From SG8-32-3 sp964514055 (lineage in GTDB: Archaea; Thermoproteota; Bathyarchaeia; Bathyarchaeales; Bathycorpusculaceae): a stretch of 64,000 bases of DNA. The translations under genes and the position numbers were made by a program. Positions 1 through 8,030 of this stretch are shown in pieces; the stretch's first letter is position 1; each line of letters begins with the position of its first letter. Below the pieces are notes generated by a model. The model was not told the origin of the DNA, searched no databases, and saw nothing but the letters and a program-made list of their open reading frames with translations. Location: contig CAZEPB010000006.1 in assembly GCA_964514055.1 (NCBI GenBank), positions 1 through 64,000 of the forward strand, given 5' to 3'.

Positions 1-1
1 A

Positions 2-322
2 AGAAGCGGCACCAGGAATTTAGCTTCTAAAACTTACAATTTTATGGTTCGAGCTATGTTAGGCTCTGAGGTTAAAGATCATCAATGTGGATTCAAAGCT
101 TTCAGGCGAGAGCCGCTCATGCAATTACTTGATGAGGTAGGCGCTAACCACTGGTTCTGGGACACCGAGGTTCTTGTTAGGGCATACCGGAGGGGCTACA
201 AGATAAAAGAGATTCCAGTGTCTTGGAAAGGTGGACGTGAAACGAAAGTGCGGCTTCTTCAGGACTCGTTGAATATGGGTTGGCAGATATTCGCGCTTTG
301 GTGGCATTTAAAGATGCAGTAG
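2..322 (+). CDS. Glycosyltransferase family 2 (dolichyl-phosphate mannose synthase-like), C-terminal part
   Basis: The reading frame is open from the window edge, so the N-terminal catalytic part is missing. The visible 106 residues contain DHQCGFKAFRRE, followed by WFWDTEVLVRAYRRGYKI and EIPVSWK, the usual end of the catalytic domain of DPM1/GtrB-like enzymes, which move a sugar from a nucleotide donor to a polyprenyl phosphate on the cytoplasmic side of the membrane. The protein ends in WQIFALWWHLKMQ with no long membrane domain. It converges with the next gene, one base apart. The family is clear; donor and acceptor cannot be told. The first ATG in this piece (44) is internal, not a start. 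Confidence 0.8.
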   Translation, partial: RSGTRNLASKTYNFMVRAMLGSEVKDHQCGFKAFRREPLMQLLDEVGANHWFWDTEVLVRAYRRGYKIKEIPVSWKGGRETKVRLLQDSLNMGWQIFALWWHLKMQ

Positions 323-323
323 T

Positions 324-875
324 TTAGGAACCCCATTTTCTTTTGGCCAAGAGGACAAATGACCTGGCAATAAACGATAAGCCCAGGATAATCAGTATTC
401 CCGCCCAATACACGAACCACTTGCTCATAGTTGTGGTACTATTGAGATATGTTGCTACCAGATAAGCGGATCCAAACCAGTAAACAAGGTTTCCCATTGT
501 TTCCGCCGTCTTGCCAATCGGCGACTGCCACGTAAACCTCAGCATCAGCATTATGATTTGCAATATGCCTAAGCCTATACAGACCTGAAATACGGCTCCG
601 TAAAGCACTGCGTGCGAAGCTGGACTAATCGGTGCTGGCAAATATAGTTCCGTACTAGGAACTCGGGCGAAAGTGAAATTGCTGAAAAAATCGACTACAG
701 CGTTCCAGAGGTTGGAGGGGAGATTAATAACGTAAACTATTCCAATCAAGATGAAGAAAGCGCCCGCGGAGATTGCAGAGTATATGCGTTCTTGAGCCTT
801 GTACGCGCTGCTCTGCGCGTTAAGATTCTTATTCAATTTGCTTCTCCCTATTTTGATTATTCGTGGCTGAAGCAA
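324..875 (-). CDS. Hypothetical four-helix membrane protein
   Basis: A 183-residue protein with a basic, polar N-terminus of about 30 residues and four hydrophobic stretches at roughly residues 35-52, 88-112, 128-146 and 154-175, ending KRKWGS. A short extracellular-looking loop rich in Pro and Ser lies between helices 1 and 2. I recognise no catalytic motif or family. The start ATG at 875 lies in an AT-rich intergenic stretch shared with the divergent zinc-ribbon gene at 956. Reading frame and membrane topology are well supported; function is unknown. Confidence 0.6.
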   Translation of the reverse strand: MLQPRIIKIGRSKLNKNLNAQSSAYKAQERIYSAISAGAFFILIGIVYVINLPSNLWNAVVDFFSNFTFARVPSTELYLPAPISPASHAVLYGAVFQVCIGLGILQIIMLMLRFTWQSPIGKTAETMGNLVYWFGSAYLVATYLNSTTTMSKWFVYWAGILIILGLSFIARSFVLLAKRKWGS

Positions 876-955
876 ATATAACTTTTTCTTTTGCAGTTTG
901 AGGTGTATGTTTTAAATACTCACTCTATAATAAAAGAATAGGAAGGTGAGAGTTC

Positions 956-1357
956 ATGTCGTATTGTCCGAAATGCGGCAACAAAGTTGAAGAAAACATG
1001 GCTTTCTGCCCACGATGTGGAGCACCGTTAAAAGTGGGAGCGCCTGTTCAGGCGGCTCCGCCTGCAGCTCCTCGGAGAGGCGAAAAAGCGGAGAAGGGTG
1101 AAAAGCAGGAAAAGCGTGAGAAACAGGAGCCTGAAAAGGGCGAAAAACACGAGAAAGGCGAGTACGGCTTCGTAGGCTGGTTGATAGGCGGCTTGATTCT
1201 TATTCTCATCGGTTTCTTCGCGTTGCTCCAGTTCGCAGGCTATTTTACTTCAGGGGTGAGCTGGGCTTTGGTGCTCTTGATCATAGGCGTGGTAATAATA
1301 ATTGCCGCCGTATATTTCACTAGTATGGCGCGAAAGCGGTATCCGCCTCCTTCTTAG
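956..1357 (+). CDS. Zinc-ribbon membrane protein with a Lys/Glu-rich linker
   Basis: 133 residues. Residues 4-22 form a zinc ribbon (CPKCGN ... CPRCGAP), followed by an Ala/Pro stretch and a highly charged linker (about residues 42-70) built from repeated EKxEK units, then two membrane helices at about 72-95 and 99-120. The start is firm: a strong ribosome binding site, GGAAGGTGAG, lies 6 bases before ATG 956, and a TATA-like stretch is near 913-935. The build of an N-terminal zinc ribbon plus C-terminal helices is common in archaea, but no function is assigned. It converges with the GH3-like gene with a 4-base overlap. Confidence 0.7.
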   Translation: MSYCPKCGNKVEENMAFCPRCGAPLKVGAPVQAAPPAAPRRGEKAEKGEKQEKREKQEPEKGEKHEKGEYGFVGWLIGGLILILIGFFALLQFAGYFTSGVSWALVLLIIGVVIIIAAVYFTSMARKRYPPPS

Positions 1358-2493
1358 AGCAGCCAGCCCAAAAACAGTCGGTGCAATCGGTGTTCCAGAA
1401 GCGTTAAAGTGTTTCGTCTCCCGAAAACGCGATAGTAGTTTTTTCCAGCGGCTTCTATCATGTCGCCGATGTCGTAGCGGGGAAACATGCATGAAGAGAC
1501 TAGCAGGCTTCCCCATTCACCACGCTTAAGTTCATGCAGCATTTTCACGGCTCTGCCCGTGTCAACCTCAAAGAAGTAAGCGTCATAGTTCGGCGTAACA
1601 TAAGGCAAATCATCAAGTTGCTGGGCGAAAACTCCCTCCGTCGCGGTGTACATTTCCACGATGGGCGCGGGGCCGAAGTACTTTCTGAGAACAGGTGCAT
1701 ACTTGAACTGTATCTTGCGCACGCTTGTGCAGAACAACGCTTGGAATTTCCACAGGTCAGCAGGCTTCTTTCCGTGTTTACTCTTTATGTATCTGGCGAA
1801 GGCGAGGATTACGGGCGTGACGCCCATGGTGGCGGTGACATCCTTGTCAAGCGCCTGCTGGTAAACAAGTTCAAATCTTTTCTCCCAGTCGTTTTTGGCG
1901 ATTCCAGAACCGAGTGCGTCTATGGCTTCTTGGCGGGGTAAAAGGCTGACTCGGTCGAACATGGGGTTAAGTCTAGCGTAGGTTCCTGAACTGTAGCCGT
2001 AGGTGACTTCGCGCCCGTCGGAGGTCATGGTGTGGACGCTGGAGGGAAAATTCAGGTTCAGTATGTTGCCCGTGAAGACCTCAAAATTCTTTTTTCTAAG
2101 CGCGAAATTTATTAGCGCTCTTGCGCCGCACGTGAAAATCTGTTTCAGATGCGACGGCGTTACGGGCAAGACTTTTGCTTTTCCAGTTGAGCCTCTCGTC
2201 ATCACCCAGCTCTCTGGCGGTTCTGGCAGAATCGCCTTGTAATTACCCTCTTTCGCCTCAGTGAGGTATGGCAAAAGTCCTTTGTAATCTATTTTTGGAA
2301 ACTTCGCCTGATACTCACTGATTTCTCCAATTTGGGATGCACCATAGCTATTTCCATAATCTGTAAGCGCATACTTTTTGAGCAAATCGCACAAGACGCG
2401 TTCTTGAGCTTTCTGCGGATTCTCCAGCGCCTCGTACCACGGACCAATTATGGGCTGCAATATGCTGTTGAGTGCGTCTTCATCGGGCATCAT
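1354..2493 (-). CDS. GH3-like acyl-adenylating protein
   Basis: About 379 residues resembling the GH3 superfamily, ATP-dependent enzymes of the firefly-luciferase fold best known in plants for joining amino acids to hormones. Visible signs: the adenylate-binding segment SWVMTRGSTGKAKVLPVT, the YTATEGVFAQQ segment matching the acyl-adenylate motif, and a late FPRYDIGDMIE ... YYRVFGRR segment at the domain hinge. It is shorter than plant GH3 (about 600), with little of the C-terminal domain. I place the start at one of two adjacent ATGs (2493/2490), because the longer frame would run into the divergent R15P isomerase start at 2568. The substrate is unknown; a carboxylic acid is expected. Confidence 0.65.
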   Translation of the reverse strand: MMPDEDALNSILQPIIGPWYEALENPQKAQERVLCDLLKKYALTDYGNSYGASQIGEISEYQAKFPKIDYKGLLPYLTEAKEGNYKAILPEPPESWVMTRGSTGKAKVLPVTPSHLKQIFTCGARALINFALRKKNFEVFTGNILNLNFPSSVHTMTSDGREVTYGYSSGTYARLNPMFDRVSLLPRQEAIDALGSGIAKNDWEKRFELVYQQALDKDVTATMGVTPVILAFARYIKSKHGKKPADLWKFQALFCTSVRKIQFKYAPVLRKYFGPAPIVEMYTATEGVFAQQLDDLPYVTPNYDAYFFEVDTGRAVKMLHELKRGEWGSLLVSSCMFPRYDIGDMIEAAGKNYYRVFGRRNTLTLLEHRLHRLFLGWLL

Positions 2494-2567
2494 TGGTTTT
2501 CGCCTAGCAACTTGTCTGAATTGCCTTATATGCTTCGCCGTGTATAACTGGGAAAAGGTGAAGTGCC

Positions 2568-3488
2568 ATGGCACAAGCAGTTCGCGTTACCGCTGACCGA
2601 ATCAGGAAGCTTGAGGTGCAGGGCGCCAGAAACGTTGCGATAGCAGCTATCCAATCTATTGAAGAATTAGCAAAGACTACAAAAGCTGAGACGCGGCAAG
2701 AGTTCATGAAGGAGCTTTCCGAAGCCAAAGCCACACTTTTTGCTTCAAGAGCAACCGAGCCGCTAATGAGAAACGCGGTTAGATGGGTAATCAGCCAAGT
2801 GGAGAACAGTGGCAAAGAAGAAGTAGATGCCCTCGCTGAAGTTGTGTCTTCAAGTTCAAGCAAGTTCCTGAAAAACCTTGAAGCCTCAAAGGAGTGCATA
2901 GCGGAGATAGGCGCCAAACGCATACGCGATAACATGATGGTTTTTACTCACTGCCACTCTTCCACAGTAACGCATCTGCTAAGCAAAGCCAAAGAAGAAG
3001 GCAAAACGTTCGAAGTGGTCTGCACGGAAACCCGACCCGTTTTTCAGGGCAGAATAACCGCAAAAGAAATGCTGGCGCTCGGCGTGAAGACAACTTTCAT
3101 TGTGGATTCAGCGGCGCGTTCATTCATGCGTAACGCGGACTTGGTGGTCGTGGGCGCCGACGCCATCACCTCGGAGGGAAACGTCATCAACAAGATCGGC
3201 ACAGGCACCATCGCGCTTCTGGCTCATGAAGCACGGAAACCCTTCTACGTTGTGACGGAGCTTTTGAAGTTTGACCCAGCCACCGTCTGCGGGGAATACG
3301 AGAAAATCGAAGAGCGCAGCCCAGACGAGGTGTGGAAGGGCGCTCCTGAAAAACTGAATGTTCGTAACCCCGCGTTTGACGTTACCCGACGAAACTTTAT
3401 CCACGGCGTAATCTGCGAAGAAGGCATAATTCCACCGCACTCGATAAAAGAAGTCATGCATCGAAAGTATCCTTGGATTTTCGAGTGA
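2568..3488 (+). CDS. Ribose-1,5-bisphosphate isomerase (eIF2B-like family)
   Basis: 306 residues of the eIF2B alpha/beta/delta-MtnA superfamily. Archaeal R15P isomerase turns ribose 1,5-bisphosphate into ribulose 1,5-bisphosphate, the RuBisCO substrate. The proposed catalytic pair is present: Cys129 in FTHCHSSTV and Asp198 in VVGADAIT, followed by the phosphate-binding NKIGTGTIALLA. The C-terminus (PHSIKEVMHRKYPWIFE) is typical. The start is supported by a GGTGA ribosome binding site 6 bases before the ATG and a TATA-like box near 2523. The same superfamily includes true aIF2B-type proteins and MTR-1-P isomerase; I favour R15P isomerase because RuBisCO III and AMP phosphorylase are encoded about 5 kb away. 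Confidence 0.8.
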   Translation: MAQAVRVTADRIRKLEVQGARNVAIAAIQSIEELAKTTKAETRQEFMKELSEAKATLFASRATEPLMRNAVRWVISQVENSGKEEVDALAEVVSSSSSKFLKNLEASKECIAEIGAKRIRDNMMVFTHCHSSTVTHLLSKAKEEGKTFEVVCTETRPVFQGRITAKEMLALGVKTTFIVDSAARSFMRNADLVVVGADAITSEGNVINKIGTGTIALLAHEARKPFYVVTELLKFDPATVCGEYEKIEERSPDEVWKGAPEKLNVRNPAFDVTRRNFIHGVICEEGIIPPHSIKEVMHRKYPWIFE

Positions 3489-3634
3489 CATTTGAGCAAA
3501 AGAGTCCTGGGGCTAATAGCGTATTTGGGGCATCGAACAAATCGTTAGGTTTTTGTTTTTCACTCTCTTAACGATGCTCTAATAATAACTATGAAGTTGC
3601 TTTTAAAGAAAAAGGGAGTTAGTTCTATTCTGAT

Positions 3635-3919
3635 TCAGTACGTTGGATGTATCCCTTTCTGGGCAATATCGGGTCTTTTCCAAATAAGTAGCATGACCGA
3701 GACAGCCCAAAAAACAAGGAATACAAATGCTAAGACGAAGAAAAACCACGCTTCTGGAGAGTTAGGCATCATGAATCCCCATGCTGGATTAGCCTTTGGT
3801 ATGTAATATTGTTCACCGAAAAACCAATAATATGGCGCAGTCAAGAAAAAGAAAAACAACAAAAGATTCAAAGCAATCGATGAGAGAAGAATTCGTAAAG
3901 ATAGGATTTTCGGCAACAT
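3635..3919 (-). CDS. Small two-helix membrane protein, paralogue of the gene at 45271
   Basis: 94 residues with two membrane helices (about 9-29 and 55-80) around a conserved loop. The loop YYIPKANPAWGFMMPN..EAW matches FYTPKSNPSLGYTMPN..EGW of the 98-residue protein at 45271-45567, so the two form a family within this genome. A GGTGATG ribosome binding site touches the start ATG at 3919 and a TATA-like box lies at about 3935-3944. No enzymatic motif is seen and function is unknown. It opens the AT-rich segment that runs to about 7.85 kb. Confidence 0.6.
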   Translation of the reverse strand: MLPKILSLRILLSSIALNLLLFFFFLTAPYYWFFGEQYYIPKANPAWGFMMPNSPEAWFFFVLAFVFLVFWAVSVMLLIWKRPDIAQKGIHPTY

Positions 3920-4202
3920 TCATCACCGATGTTTTCTTATAAAAGGTGAACAACTTAAGACTTTTGACATGCGAAAGTTGCTTAAAAGCAAATGGAGTTA
4001 TCTTCTATTTGATTAATGTTGAACTTTGTTCTTACGCTTTTTCCATTAATTATTAATTCAGAGCAACAGTCAACAGGAGAGTAGGAGTTTCGTTTAAAAC
4101 AAGTTCAGGTAAACGAGTTTCTTTCGTAGCCTACAAAAAAGTTAGTGTACCTAAAAGAGTTACTTTCTACGCTGAGAAACGGAAATAATTTGTTGGGAGT
4201 AA
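3920..4202. other. Non-coding AT-rich stretch
   Basis: No convincing gene. It holds the promoter of the small membrane gene to its left and, at about 3971-4016, an imperfect copy of the sequence at about 3593-3636 (shared core AGTTGCTT.AAA...GGAGTTA.TTCTATT.TGATT). The two copies therefore flank the gene at 3635-3919 in direct orientation. The rest shows no clear structure. Confidence 0.4.
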
Positions 4203-4691
4203 TTAGACAGTTACTAATTCCTTTTCAGAACAAGAGCCTTGGTCTTTCAATGGCGGGTCTCCCGTGTTTATTACCTGAAGGTCTCGTCCAGAATAAGAGT
4301 CCTTACATGTTATGGAACAATAAGGTTTATTGCAGAATGTTAAGCAGCACTCGACATCATCAAATAGTTGCTGAGTGACCTTTTGAACGGTTGATTTTGT
4401 AATATAACCTATCTTGACTATGACGTCAGTACCTGGGTGCTTCTTTTGATAATCGAATACACAGTCATACGCGTCATGTGGTTGGGGAATTCTTTGTCGT
4501 AAAGTTTGTTCAAATGCTTGACCTATATACAATAGTACTAAGTTCTTCCAACTTCTAGATTCTTCGTCGTATGAGGCACAATAAATAGCATAAAATCCAT
4601 TTTTATCTAAGTCCCATTCGCTATGCTGGAATGTTTTAATTTGATCAAAAAGTACAGCGCCTTTTGGCCAATCAACATGGACCGTATCCAT
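4203..4691 (-). CDS. GIY-YIG-like nuclease-fold protein
   Basis: 162 residues. Near residues 33-58 there is GFYAIYCASYD ... LLYIGQAFEQTLRQRI, which fits the GIY-YIG core (GFYAIY as the first strand, YIGQA as the second, then the conserved Arg). A downstream DDVECCLTFCNKPYCS supplies the acidic residue expected of the fold, and GRDLQVINTGD supplies a late Asn. Proteins of this shape cut DNA or remain uncharacterised; no partner domain is present here. The start ATG at 4691 is in AT-rich sequence. Its low GC differs from the metabolic genes around it, suggesting later acquisition. The fold is likely; the activity is not shown. Confidence 0.5.
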   Translation of the reverse strand: MDTVHVDWPKGAVLFDQIKTFQHSEWDLDKNGFYAIYCASYDEESRSWKNLVLLYIGQAFEQTLRQRIPQPHDAYDCVFDYQKKHPGTDVIVKIGYITKSTVQKVTQQLFDDVECCLTFCNKPYCSITCKDSYSGRDLQVINTGDPPLKDQGSCSEKELVTV

Positions 4692-4839
4692 AATGGATTA
4701 TTCCTCCCTTTTGTTCTTTGACTGTAAAATATTGAGAATTAACTTATAAGTTGTTCTGTATTTGATTCAAGTAGAATGCAAAAAAAAATTCATTTGCTAA
4801 CTATAACTGTTAGATATCTTGTTGGGGCACTTACATGCG

Positions 4840-5508
4840 CTAGTATTCTTCTATTTTTGATGCTGCCTGCTCGGGGTCTCTGCTTAAGATGAGGTGCGTA
4901 AATAAGGTCTGCGCATACGGTGTTCCTTCATATCTTTTTACAACTTTTGCTGTAGCGTATATGGGGATCCCATTTTCATAGAGTTTGTTTACCTTTTGGT
5001 CGTCTATGTGAAATGTGGCCTTGACTTTTCCTGACTCATCATCATAGTCGGCGAATAATACTGTATTGTCTGGAGAGAGTATTCTCCCGTTGAAGGCCAC
5101 CGGACGAAAGCTCAAATTGGCGGCCCACTCTTTTAGTTCTTTTTGAGTAAGATTCGGGAATGAAAGTTCAACCTTGTACCTCTTCGTTAATGGTTCACCG
5201 ATTTTTATTTTAATCTCGTCTAAATTATGAGCCTCCAAATCAAATTGTTTTCCATTGACGGTTAAGTAAATTTTACCCTTTTTCTCTTTAACTTCTTTTT
5301 TCAAGTCATAAAGAATTTTCAAGATCGTTAAAGTAGGGGCTAAGACTTGTACAATGTCCTTGATCATTTCCAATGGAGGAGCCGATTCCTCTATTATATT
5401 GCTGTAATCTAGACCTCCAGCTTCTTGTTCTTTATCTAAAGCCTCGTAAAGTTTCTGTCTGTACTCAGAAGGATAAATTCCATCGATGCGTAGTTTGTAA
5501 TATCTCAC
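4840..5508 (-). CDS. Hypothetical protein with a central hydrophobic segment
   Basis: 222 residues that I cannot assign to a named family. After a short alpha/beta N-terminus there is a hydrophobic segment at about 49-70 (IKDIVQVLAPTLTILKILYDL), then KKEVKEKKGKIYLTVNGKQFDLEAHNLDEI, followed by a mostly beta C-terminal half. That arrangement vaguely recalls small accessory domains associated with NTPase effectors (EACC1-like), but I would not annotate it so. The likely start is the ATG at 5508. It lies alone in the AT-rich accessory segment between the GIY-YIG-like gene and the AlbA_2 gene. Confidence 0.5.
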   Translation of the reverse strand: MRYYKLRIDGIYPSEYRQKLYEALDKEQEAGGLDYSNIIEESAPPLEMIKDIVQVLAPTLTILKILYDLKKEVKEKKGKIYLTVNGKQFDLEAHNLDEIKIKIGEPLTKRYKVELSFPNLTQKELKEWAANLSFRPVAFNGRILSPDNTVLFADYDDESGKVKATFHIDDQKVNKLYENGIPIYATAKVVKRYEGTPYAQTLFTHLILSRDPEQAASKIEEY

Positions 5509-5653
5509 TCTCGCACCTCGATTACAATTATTGACGAAGTTGCCTTAAAAAGTTAGTTGAGCTCAATCCGTATCTATTGTCTGAACTGAACATATATAGA
5601 GTTGAATCAACACTGTATTTATTGGTTTGCTGGTTACAGGGGGAAGATGCTAA

Positions 5654-6562
5654 ATGTACGAGGATGAAATGGGTCCTGACGATGTTTTGCTGCTAATTAA
5701 GCAGGGAGAAGGCGAGTTAGTAGAGTGGAAGGATAGTAGAATTTTAACAAACCCCGCTAAACTTGCGAGAAGCATGACGGCATTGGCCAATCATAAAGGC
5801 GGTTTAATTCTAATCGGCGTAAAAGACGATGGAACCATTGAAGGAATGGAATACAAGAAGGGGCATGAAGAGTACATCATGAATGTGGCAGCCGAAAAGT
5901 GTGATCCGCCAATAAGGCCTCAGTTCAGAAGAGTAATTATTCCGAATGAAGGATCGGTGTATGTCATCAAGATCGTCAGAAAGGAGAGCGATGTTCGTCA
6001 TGGTGTTAAGACGAAAGACGGGCTAGTATACCCGACACGGGTTGGCTCGACAATTAGAGAAATAACCCCACTTGAACACGGTGGATCTCGGGCTAAAGGG
6101 GTTAAAACTGAACCTTATACCGAGTCCGAAAGAGGTTTTCTCTTCATAACTGAAAAACTTGTGTCCTATGTCTCCAAAAAACGTCATTGGAGTTTGGTCA
6201 AAACGATGCTGGTCTTAGTTGTTATCGGCATAATATCTCTGTCGGTGTCTTTTTTGTTTCTTTTTGGCGGTATGTGGGGCGTACCCGGCCTTCCTTTAAC
6301 TTACCCATTGTGGGGACATGTCCCCATTATAATCGGGTTGGCTGTAGGATTCTATTTCTGCATTTCTGTTCCAACGATTGCCAAAAACACAACTTGCCCC
6401 ACTTGCAAAGCGGTCTTCAAGTACAGAAAAAGGAGAACTGAGGTTCTTAACAAAAGGAGGAAAAGCAAAGAACTTGAGGAATGGACTGTTCGTATTCTTC
6501 GCCACTGTGACGCCTGCGGTTATGAGAACGAAGAAGTCGAATATGAAGACCATGAAATTTAA
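5654..6562 (+). CDS. AlbA_2 (Schlafen-type) domain protein with two membrane helices and a zinc ribbon
   Basis: 302 residues in three parts. Residues 1-140 are an AlbA_2/Schlafen-like domain: GEGELVEWKDS, then LARSMTALANHKGGLILIGVKDDGTIEG and a YPTRVGSTIREI end. Residues 182-242 hold two membrane helices. The C-terminal part has paired cysteines, CPTCKAVF near 250 and CDACGY near 286, that would form a zinc ribbon facing the cytosol. AlbA_2 domains occur in putative regulators and in Schlafen nucleases; anchoring one to the membrane with a zinc ribbon is unusual. The start ATG is preceded by a purine-rich GGGGGAAGATG. Domain identity is good; the role is unknown. Confidence 0.65.
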   Translation: MYEDEMGPDDVLLLIKQGEGELVEWKDSRILTNPAKLARSMTALANHKGGLILIGVKDDGTIEGMEYKKGHEEYIMNVAAEKCDPPIRPQFRRVIIPNEGSVYVIKIVRKESDVRHGVKTKDGLVYPTRVGSTIREITPLEHGGSRAKGVKTEPYTESERGFLFITEKLVSYVSKKRHWSLVKTMLVLVVIGIISLSVSFLFLFGGMWGVPGLPLTYPLWGHVPIIIGLAVGFYFCISVPTIAKNTTCPTCKAVFKYRKRRTEVLNKRRKSKELEEWTVRILRHCDACGYENEEVEYEDHEI

Positions 6563-6688
6563 CTAAAACTGCATCGGCGCTTGATGCCTAAGTAGAATTA
6601 GAAACAGCCATCTTCATATTAGATGATATTTGCGCCGTTAATATTTTAAACTCGCAGTAGGAGTATATCTTAAACGGGACAGAGTTAA

Positions 6689-7276
6689 TTGGCTTCAACT
6701 CGCAAAAAAATATACGGTCATTCAGTCATTTTAGTGTTTACTATAATTTTTTCAGTCTTAGCCAGTCAATCATTTTTCACTTATCTTTTTTTACGAGGAA
6801 ATTCTGTAAGTCAAATTGAAGCGTTTGCCGTTGGAATTAGTTTATGTCTTTTGTTCTCCGCTATTGGGCAACGTGTAAGTCAAGTTAACCATATTGGAAG
6901 AGGGATCCTCGTAGTCGCTTTAACATCGAGTTACTTGAATTACGCGTTTTTCGCTGAAAACTTTGCTATTGATCAAATCGTTGCTCCTCTCGCCGCTGTA
7001 GTTTTCTTTGGTTTTATTGGATCATTGGCGACATGGGATATTATGGAGGAAGCGTGGAAGAGACTCACTCAGAAAGAAATAAATACTAAATATGTTGCGA
7101 TCATTTTTGCCTCTTCTATCGGAATCTTAGGCCTGATTCTTATGATTATTTTTTCAGCGCCCTTAGTTGCCTTTTTTGACGTTCATCCATGGGTCGTGGC
7201 TTTGATAACCGGTGCATTAGGTTTGATAGGAGGTGTTATCCTTAGAGGAAGACCGAAGAAAGGCAAGAATGATTAA
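6689..7276 (+). CDS. Hypothetical polytopic membrane protein
   Basis: 195 residues starting at a TTG; the first in-frame Met comes only after four helices, so TTG is required. About six hydrophobic segments fill the protein, separated by short loops, with one longer polar loop (EEAWKRLTQKEINTKY) near residue 115 and a basic tail RGRPKKGKND. No motif is recognised. The stop overlaps the next gene's start by 8 bases, so the two are probably co-translated. Low GC, like the rest of the 3.6-7.85 kb segment. Confidence 0.55.
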   Translation: MASTRKKIYGHSVILVFTIIFSVLASQSFFTYLFLRGNSVSQIEAFAVGISLCLLFSAIGQRVSQVNHIGRGILVVALTSSYLNYAFFAENFAIDQIVAPLAAVVFFGFIGSLATWDIMEEAWKRLTQKEINTKYVAIIFASSIGILGLILMIIFSAPLVAFFDVHPWVVALITGALGLIGGVILRGRPKKGKND

Positions 7277-7847
7277 TGGAGCTTCAAGTGTATTTCTTGG
7301 TGCATTATGCCTGCTAATTTTATTACTTCTTTTAGGGACCCCAATAATACATGATAGATTCGATGTTGTCAATTCTCAAGTAGACTCGTTATTCTGCACT
7401 TTTTCTAGAGCTCAATTCAACGCTATGGATGTTACTTCTAACGCAACAGGTGAACGATTAACTAGAATTGACGTGACAGTTAACTCTGTATTTTTCTGGT
7501 ATTATGCTTATAACTTAACGGGGAATGAAATTAAGGATGTAGGGGTGCTTAGCTGGGATAAAGGGACGCTACTCGCCTTTTCATCCCAAAGGTTGGACGA
7601 AACAACCACCTACGTTATTGATGAAGGACAAATAGTTAGATTTTATCATTACGGAGGTTCAAATACGAGCATACCTGTGGTAAAAATAGAAAAGTTCCAT
7701 CAAATAAATTCCTTTGAAGATTTCATACTTAAACAGTCAACAGTGTTGAGCGTACTAACGGGAATCTTGGCCGCAGTAACTGTTTCTCTGTTTTCCTTAC
7801 CTATAATAGAGTACCTAACAAATCCGAGAATTAAGAAATCTAAGTGA
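7269..7847 (+). CDS. Hypothetical protein with two terminal membrane helices
   Basis: 192 residues from the ATG at 7269, chosen over a GTG at 7233 because it directly precedes the N-terminal hydrophobic segment and overlaps the previous stop. A helix at about 7-27 and another near 160-183 bracket an extracellular-looking domain of about 130 residues, rich in Thr, Asn and Val with several N-glycosylation sequons (NAT, NLT, NTS). No family recognised. Together with the gene before it, it may form a two-component membrane complex; that is inferred only from the overlap. Confidence 0.5.
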   Translation: MINGASSVFLGALCLLILLLLLGTPIIHDRFDVVNSQVDSLFCTFSRAQFNAMDVTSNATGERLTRIDVTVNSVFFWYYAYNLTGNEIKDVGVLSWDKGTLLAFSSQRLDETTTYVIDEGQIVRFYHYGGSNTSIPVVKIEKFHQINSFEDFILKQSTVLSVLTGILAAVTVSLFSLPIIEYLTNPRIKKSK

Positions 7848-7983
7848 GTGTTGAAACTTGGTGATTACATGTATTTGATTTTTACTAATTCAGGACCGTT
7901 TTGGAGCCTAATAGCCAATCTATGCAGAAACCAGTAGGGAGCCTAGCCGCATCAACACTCTGCAGGAATTCTATGCAGTTTAG

Positions 7984-8026
7984 TATATATAAGGGGGCTA
8001 TAGACTGTTCCGAGCACAACAGTCTT
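7984..8026 (+). repeat. Dispersed TATA-containing element, copy 1 (short-G subtype)
   Basis: The core TATATATAAGGGGGCTATAGAC is followed by a perfect 8-bp inverted repeat (AGACTGTT / AACAGTCT, about 8002-8025) around the loop CCGAGCAC. It sits just past the 3' end of the RuBisCO gene. No protein gene lies shortly downstream in the same direction. It belongs to a family of seven copies in this window. Confidence 0.75.
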
Positions 8027-8030
8027 CAGC

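Noticed and set aside
2493..2574. GH3-like gene starting at 2574
   Set aside because: That start would lie inside the divergent R15P isomerase gene; the extra residues are unlike the family, and two ATGs at 2493/2490 are better.
4840..5508. EACC1-type conflict-system adaptor
   Set aside because: Only a short stretch (KGKIYLTVNGKQFDL) is suggestive and no NTPase or effector gene lies next to it; support is too weak to name it.
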